From the NCBI GenBank assembly GCA_027494015.1, contig JAOSJP010000013.1, positions 8,744 to 35,617 of the forward strand: DNA of 26,874 nucleotides. The letters run 5' to 3'. Each line of letters opens with the position of its first letter. Position 1 is the stretch's first letter. Positions 23,370-26,874 of the stretch are shown piece by piece. Source of the stretch: Anaerolineae bacterium. GTDB taxonomy: Bacteria; Chloroflexota; Anaerolineae; Aggregatilineales; Aggregatilineaceae. The position numbers and the translations under genes are program-made. Under the pieces are notes generated by a model. That model was not told where the DNA came from. It did no database searches and saw nothing but the letters and a program-made list of their open reading frames with translations.

Positions 23370-25124
23370 ATGCTTCCTAAAAGACTGGAACTATACAACT
23401 TCCTGGCCTATCGCCAGCCCGACCCGATCGTCTTCGAGGGGATGCACCTGGCCTGCCTGGCCGGGCCGAACGGTGCGGGCAAGTCGTCGCTGCTAGACGC
23501 GATGACCTGGGCGCTGTGGGGCAAGGCCCGCGTTCGCTCCGACGACGACCTAATCCACCAGGGCCAGAGCGAGATGTTCGTCCAACTGGACTTCGCCCAG
23601 GGCGACAACCTCTACCGCGTGGTGCGCCGCCGCCAGAAGGCCAGGAAAGCAGGGGCCGCCGGGCGCAGCACGCTCGACCTGTTCGCCTGGGACGAGAGTC
23701 TGAACCAATGGGCGGCCATCACCGCCCCCTCGGTCAATGAGACGACCCGGCGCATCACCGAGCTGCTGCGCCTGGAATACGAGACCTTCGTCCATTCGGC
23801 TTTCCTGCAGCAGGGCCGCGCCGACGCCTTCACCGTCGCCGCGCCCGGCGAGCGCAAGCGCCTGCTCTCTGACATTCTGGGCCTCGACCAGTGGGAGCAG
23901 TATGAGGAGCGGGCCAAAGAACGGCTGCGCGCGATCAAGCACAACCTCGACCTCTTCACCATGCACATTGACGAGATTGCCCGCCAGGAGTTGGAGGAGC
24001 CGGCCTTGCGGCGCGACCTGGAACTGCGCGAGGGAGATTTCGCCGAGGCGGAGAAACGCCGCGCTGAGGCGGAGGCGCGCTATGCCGAGGTCGCCGGGGC
24101 GGAAGAGCAGATGGACGCGGCGAAAGCGCGCCTGACTGCGGCGGAGCACCGCATCCGCCAGCGCGAGCACGACCTGGCCGAGATTGACGCCGAGCTGGCC
24201 CGCCTGCAGAAGCGGCTGACCGCCCTGGAGTCCGTCGTCGAGGAGCGGGAATCCATCCAGGAGGGCTACCAGCGGCTGCAATCCGCCCGCGAGACCGACC
24301 AGGCGCTCGGCGAGAAATTGCAGGCGATGAGCGCCATCAAAGACCGGCTATCCGAGGTCGAGGGCGCGATCCAGGCGCAGCGCGCCGATCTGGAAGCGCA
24401 GGCCAGCGTGCACCGCGACCGCATCGCCAGACATCAGCGCGCCGCCGCCGACCTGGAGGCACAGCAGGCAGACCTGGCCGATGTCCAGGTGGAGATCAAC
24501 CGGCTGCAAGCCCAGGAAGCGAGCCGCGAGGCGCTGCGCCAGGAATTGGCCGGGCTGATCGAGCTAGGTGCCACGTTGGGGGCCAACAACAAGACTCTGC
24601 GCAAGGAGATGGACGACCTCAAGGCGCGCCTGGGGCAGCTTGAGGCCGCCGAAGCCATTTGCCCGCTGTGCGGCCAGCCGCTCAGCGAGGAGCATCGTGC
24701 GGCGGTGCTCGCCGAAGTGCAGGCCGAGGGCACCGCGCGCGGTGACACTTACCGGGCCAACGTGGCCCGCCACAAGGAAATCGAGGCCGGGCGCAGCGCC
24801 CACGAAGCCGCCATCAAGACGCTCGACGGCGAGCTGCGCGCCTTGCAGGGCCTGCGCGACCGCGCCGCCAGGCTGGAAGCCAACGTCGAGGCGGCCCGCT
24901 CCGCCGCCGAGCTATTGGGGACGGAACGCTCGGCGCTCGACGCGATTGAGGCGCAGCTTGCCGCCGGGGAATTCGCCCAGGAGCTACAGGCCCAGCGTGA
25001 GACCATCCGCGCCGAGATCGACTCGCTCGGCTACGACTCCGAGGCCCACAGCGCCGCCCGCGAGACGCTCAGCGCTCTGAGCGAGTATGAGGAGCGCCAG
25101 CGCGCGCTGGACGCCGCGCCGCGC
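23370..25124 (+). CDS. sbcC: DNA repair ATPase SbcC (Rad50 homologue), N-terminal part
   Basis: GGTGATGAACG precedes the ATG. The product begins MLPKRLELYNFLAYRQPDPI and has Walker A GPNGAGKSS (residues 32-40), the Q-loop region FLQQGRADAF (about 144-153), a long first coiled coil (about 190-420) and the zinc hook CPLC (C431, C434) that dimerises Rad50 arms. A second coiled coil follows but is cut at about nt 25,125 by runs of G and C. A continuous 701-codon frame runs through those runs only because they encode Gly and Pro. The partner is the preceding sbcD. Normal family length is around 1,000 residues, so about 200 residues of the returning coil are lost here. Confidence 0.93.
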
Positions 25125-25385
<261 letters not shown>

Positions 25386-25786
25386 GGAGAAACGCCGCGA
25401 CGGGCAGTTGGCCGAGCAAGGGCTGTACGAGGGGGCTGCGCGACGCCTTCGGCAAGAACGGTGTCCCGGCGATGATCATTGAGGCGGTGATCCCGGAATT
25501 GCAGGAGAGCGCCAACACCCTGCTGGCGCGCATGAGCGGCGGGCGGATGCACGTCCGCTTCGACACGCAGCGCGAGAAGAAGTCCGGCGGCGGTGTGATC
25601 GAGACGCTGGACATCCTGATCAGCGACGATCTGGGCACGCGCAACTACGACCTGTATTCAGGCGGCGAGGCGTTTCGCGTCAACTTCGCCATTCGCGTGG
25701 CGCTCAGCCAGATGCTCGCCGACGCCTTCCCGGTGCAGATCGCCGTGAGCAAGACGCCCGACGGCAGCCGCGTCAGCGTGCGCTAA
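25386..25786 (+). pseudogene. sbcC: SbcC C-terminal fragment, frameshifted and missing Walker B
   Basis: The reading EKRRDGQLAEQGLYEG changes frame at the G run near 25430; dropping one G restores GLRDAFGKNGVPAMIIEA and then LQESANTLLARMSGGRMHV. The ABC signature YDLYSGGEAFRVNFAIRV is present. After ALSQMLA the sequence jumps to DAFPVQIAVSKTPDGSRV, the normal extreme C-terminus. The Walker B block (of the type LFIDEGFG), D-loop and H-loop, about 45-50 residues, are absent in frame. Without them the ATPase cannot work. Whether this is a true deletion or part of the poor sequence here is undecided. Confidence 0.85.
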
Positions 25787-25866
25787 AGGGGGAAGGCTGT
25801 GGGGATCGGAACACTTCGCCTTCGAAGACTCCTCCCCGAAAGCTGACGAGGGGCGGGAGGAACAAC

Positions 25867-26331
25867 GCCCCCCCCCCCCGCCCGCCGATCAGAGGGTTTT
25901 TTTTGGGCGGCAGCGCAGCGCCCCGCGGAGAAAAAACCCCCCCCCCGCCGCAGCAGGGGCGGACGCCCTACCCCGCCCCCCCCGCGGGGGGGCCCCCCCC
26001 GGCGTCCCCCTCCACCGCCTGCGATGAGGGGGCCCCCGACCCGCTGGCCCCGGCCCAGACGGGTGTGCGCCTGGCCCTCACGGGGCGGCGGCCGGCGGGC
26101 CCCCGCAGCGCCCCAGCGGTCGCGGGAGGAACAAAACTTCCTAAATCCATTTTCAACACCCCCCCCCCCCCCCCCCCCCCTCCGTTGGGGGGGGGGGGGG
26201 GGGGGCCTCCGCCCGGACGCCTCCCTTGGGGGGACCCTCCCCCCTACGTGGGTTGTGGCTTCGGGGGGGCCCCTTTGGGGGGGGGGTGGGGGGGTGGGGG
26301 GGGGGGGGGGGGGTGGGGGGGGGGGCTTGGC
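25867..26331. other. Second homopolymer-rich tract, no gene seen
   Basis: Long G and C runs broken by short fragments of ordinary sequence. No credible coding frame; translations give only Pro, Gly and Arg. The 25787-25866 stretch before it has no feature either. Confidence 0.8.
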
Positions 26332-26335
26332 CTAG

Positions 26336-26874
26336 CGGTCGCCCATCCGCTCGGCCTCGACCCCGATCATCGCTCGCTGGCCGAGCACCGCCTGCACGGA
26401 TTTGCCGCGCGCCGTCGCCCTGGCGGGACGCCCTGCCGCTGCCCGCCGCCAGCGTAGACCTGGTGCTAGCCAGTTGGGTGCTGGAACACCTGCCCGACCC
26501 GGCGCGGGTCTCGCGGAAGTGGCGGCGCGCTCTGCGGCCCGGCGGCGCGCTCATCGCCCTGGCCCCCGGCGGGCGCAGCCCCGCCGCGCTGCTCAACCGG
26601 GCGCTGCGTCCGCTGCAAGGGTGGCTGGTGCCGCGCCTGTACGGGCGCGCCGAAGCGGACGCTTTCGCGGTGGTCTATCGCGCCAACACGCGCCGCCGGG
26701 TCGAGGCGCTGGCGCGCGGAGCGGGGCTGACGCTGACACCTTCCGCGCCATCGAAGACCCGACGTACTTCGCCTTTCACCCCTGGTCTTCCGCCTGAACG
26801 CGACCCTGGCCCGCCGCGCGACCGCGCGCGCTGGCCGAGCATTTCGTCGCCGTGTGCGTCAAGCCAGGGGGTGA
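26336..26874 (+). pseudogene. Class I SAM-dependent methyltransferase, partial and frameshifted
   Basis: In the frame of 26454 onward the sequence reads VDLVLASWVLEHLPDPARV, WRRALRPGGALIALAP and LLNRALRPLQGWLVPRLYG, the motif IV-V region of a Methyltransf_11-type domain. Upstream, LGLDPDHRSLAEHRLHGFA (motif II) is in another frame. Downstream, FRAIEDPTYFAFHP, LVFRLNATLAR and LAEHFVAVCVKPGG need further frame changes, so at least three or four single-base indels occur in 500 bp. Motif I lies in the unreadable tract to the left. Such methyltransferases act on varied small molecules or glycans; the substrate is unknown. The shifts are probably sequencing errors. Confidence 0.7.

Noticed and set aside
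26402..26797. 131-codon frame near the right end
   Set aside because: Methyltransferase motifs read in a different frame; this one gives only Ala/Arg/Pro-rich sequence.

Overview
The window is high-GC bacterial chromosome and reads like a member of the Chloroflexota, probably from a metagenome or draft assembly. There is no rRNA, tRNA or phylogenetic marker here, so the assignment is inference. It rests on the gene mix (PucR-type regulator, Roadblock protein, WD40 propeller secreted protein, FxLYD lipoprotein, large S8 protease with PA and DUF11 domains, SbcCD) and on intergenic spaces packed with GC-rich palindromic repeats.

Layout. 1-2724 (minus): a tightly coupled three-gene cassette of GT2 glycosyltransferase, DUF354 protein and sulfotransferase, which suggests assembly of a sulfated glycan or glycolipid. 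The sulfotransferase runs off the left edge. 2900-5520: a CPBP-like membrane protein (plus) collides tail to tail with a REC-GAF-PAS-histidine kinase (minus), and both lose their C-termini at the same point near 3670. 6397-7887: a Roadblock/LC7 protein diverges from an FxLYD lipoprotein. 8096-12254 (minus): a secreted seven-bladed WD40 protein, a NifX/NifB-type protein with a 19-histidine insert, and a PucR-family regulator. 12601-13373: a tandem array of five roughly 160-bp palindromic units. 13512-18134 (minus): an S8 subtilisin-like protease split by one frameshift, preceded by a separate secreted protein made only of an I9 propeptide-like domain behind a near-consensus promoter. 18297-18803 (minus): a RAYT (REP-associated transposase) homologue that has lost its HUH histidines. 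19090-21509 (plus): an ABC exporter and a PEBP lipoprotein. 21815-25786 (plus): SbcD and a damaged SbcC. 26336-26874: remains of a SAM methyltransferase.

The most unusual material lies between the genes. One palindrome family begins CCTCACCCCC and ends GGGGGTGAGG. It occurs singly at 7939, 10291 and 18894 and as a tandem array at 12601. A second 106-bp element occurs twice in opposite orientation with two mismatches, and one copy sits inside the loop of a first-family palindrome. With the RAYT-like gene nearby, this looks like a REP/RAYT-style repeat ecology. A shared -10 motif, TAYAAT followed by a G-rich triplet, precedes most genes.

Data quality is poor to the right of about 25,120. Long runs of G and C interrupt sbcC and fill 25,867-26,331, and frameshifts are frequent, so the breaks there should be treated as probable sequencing or assembly faults.
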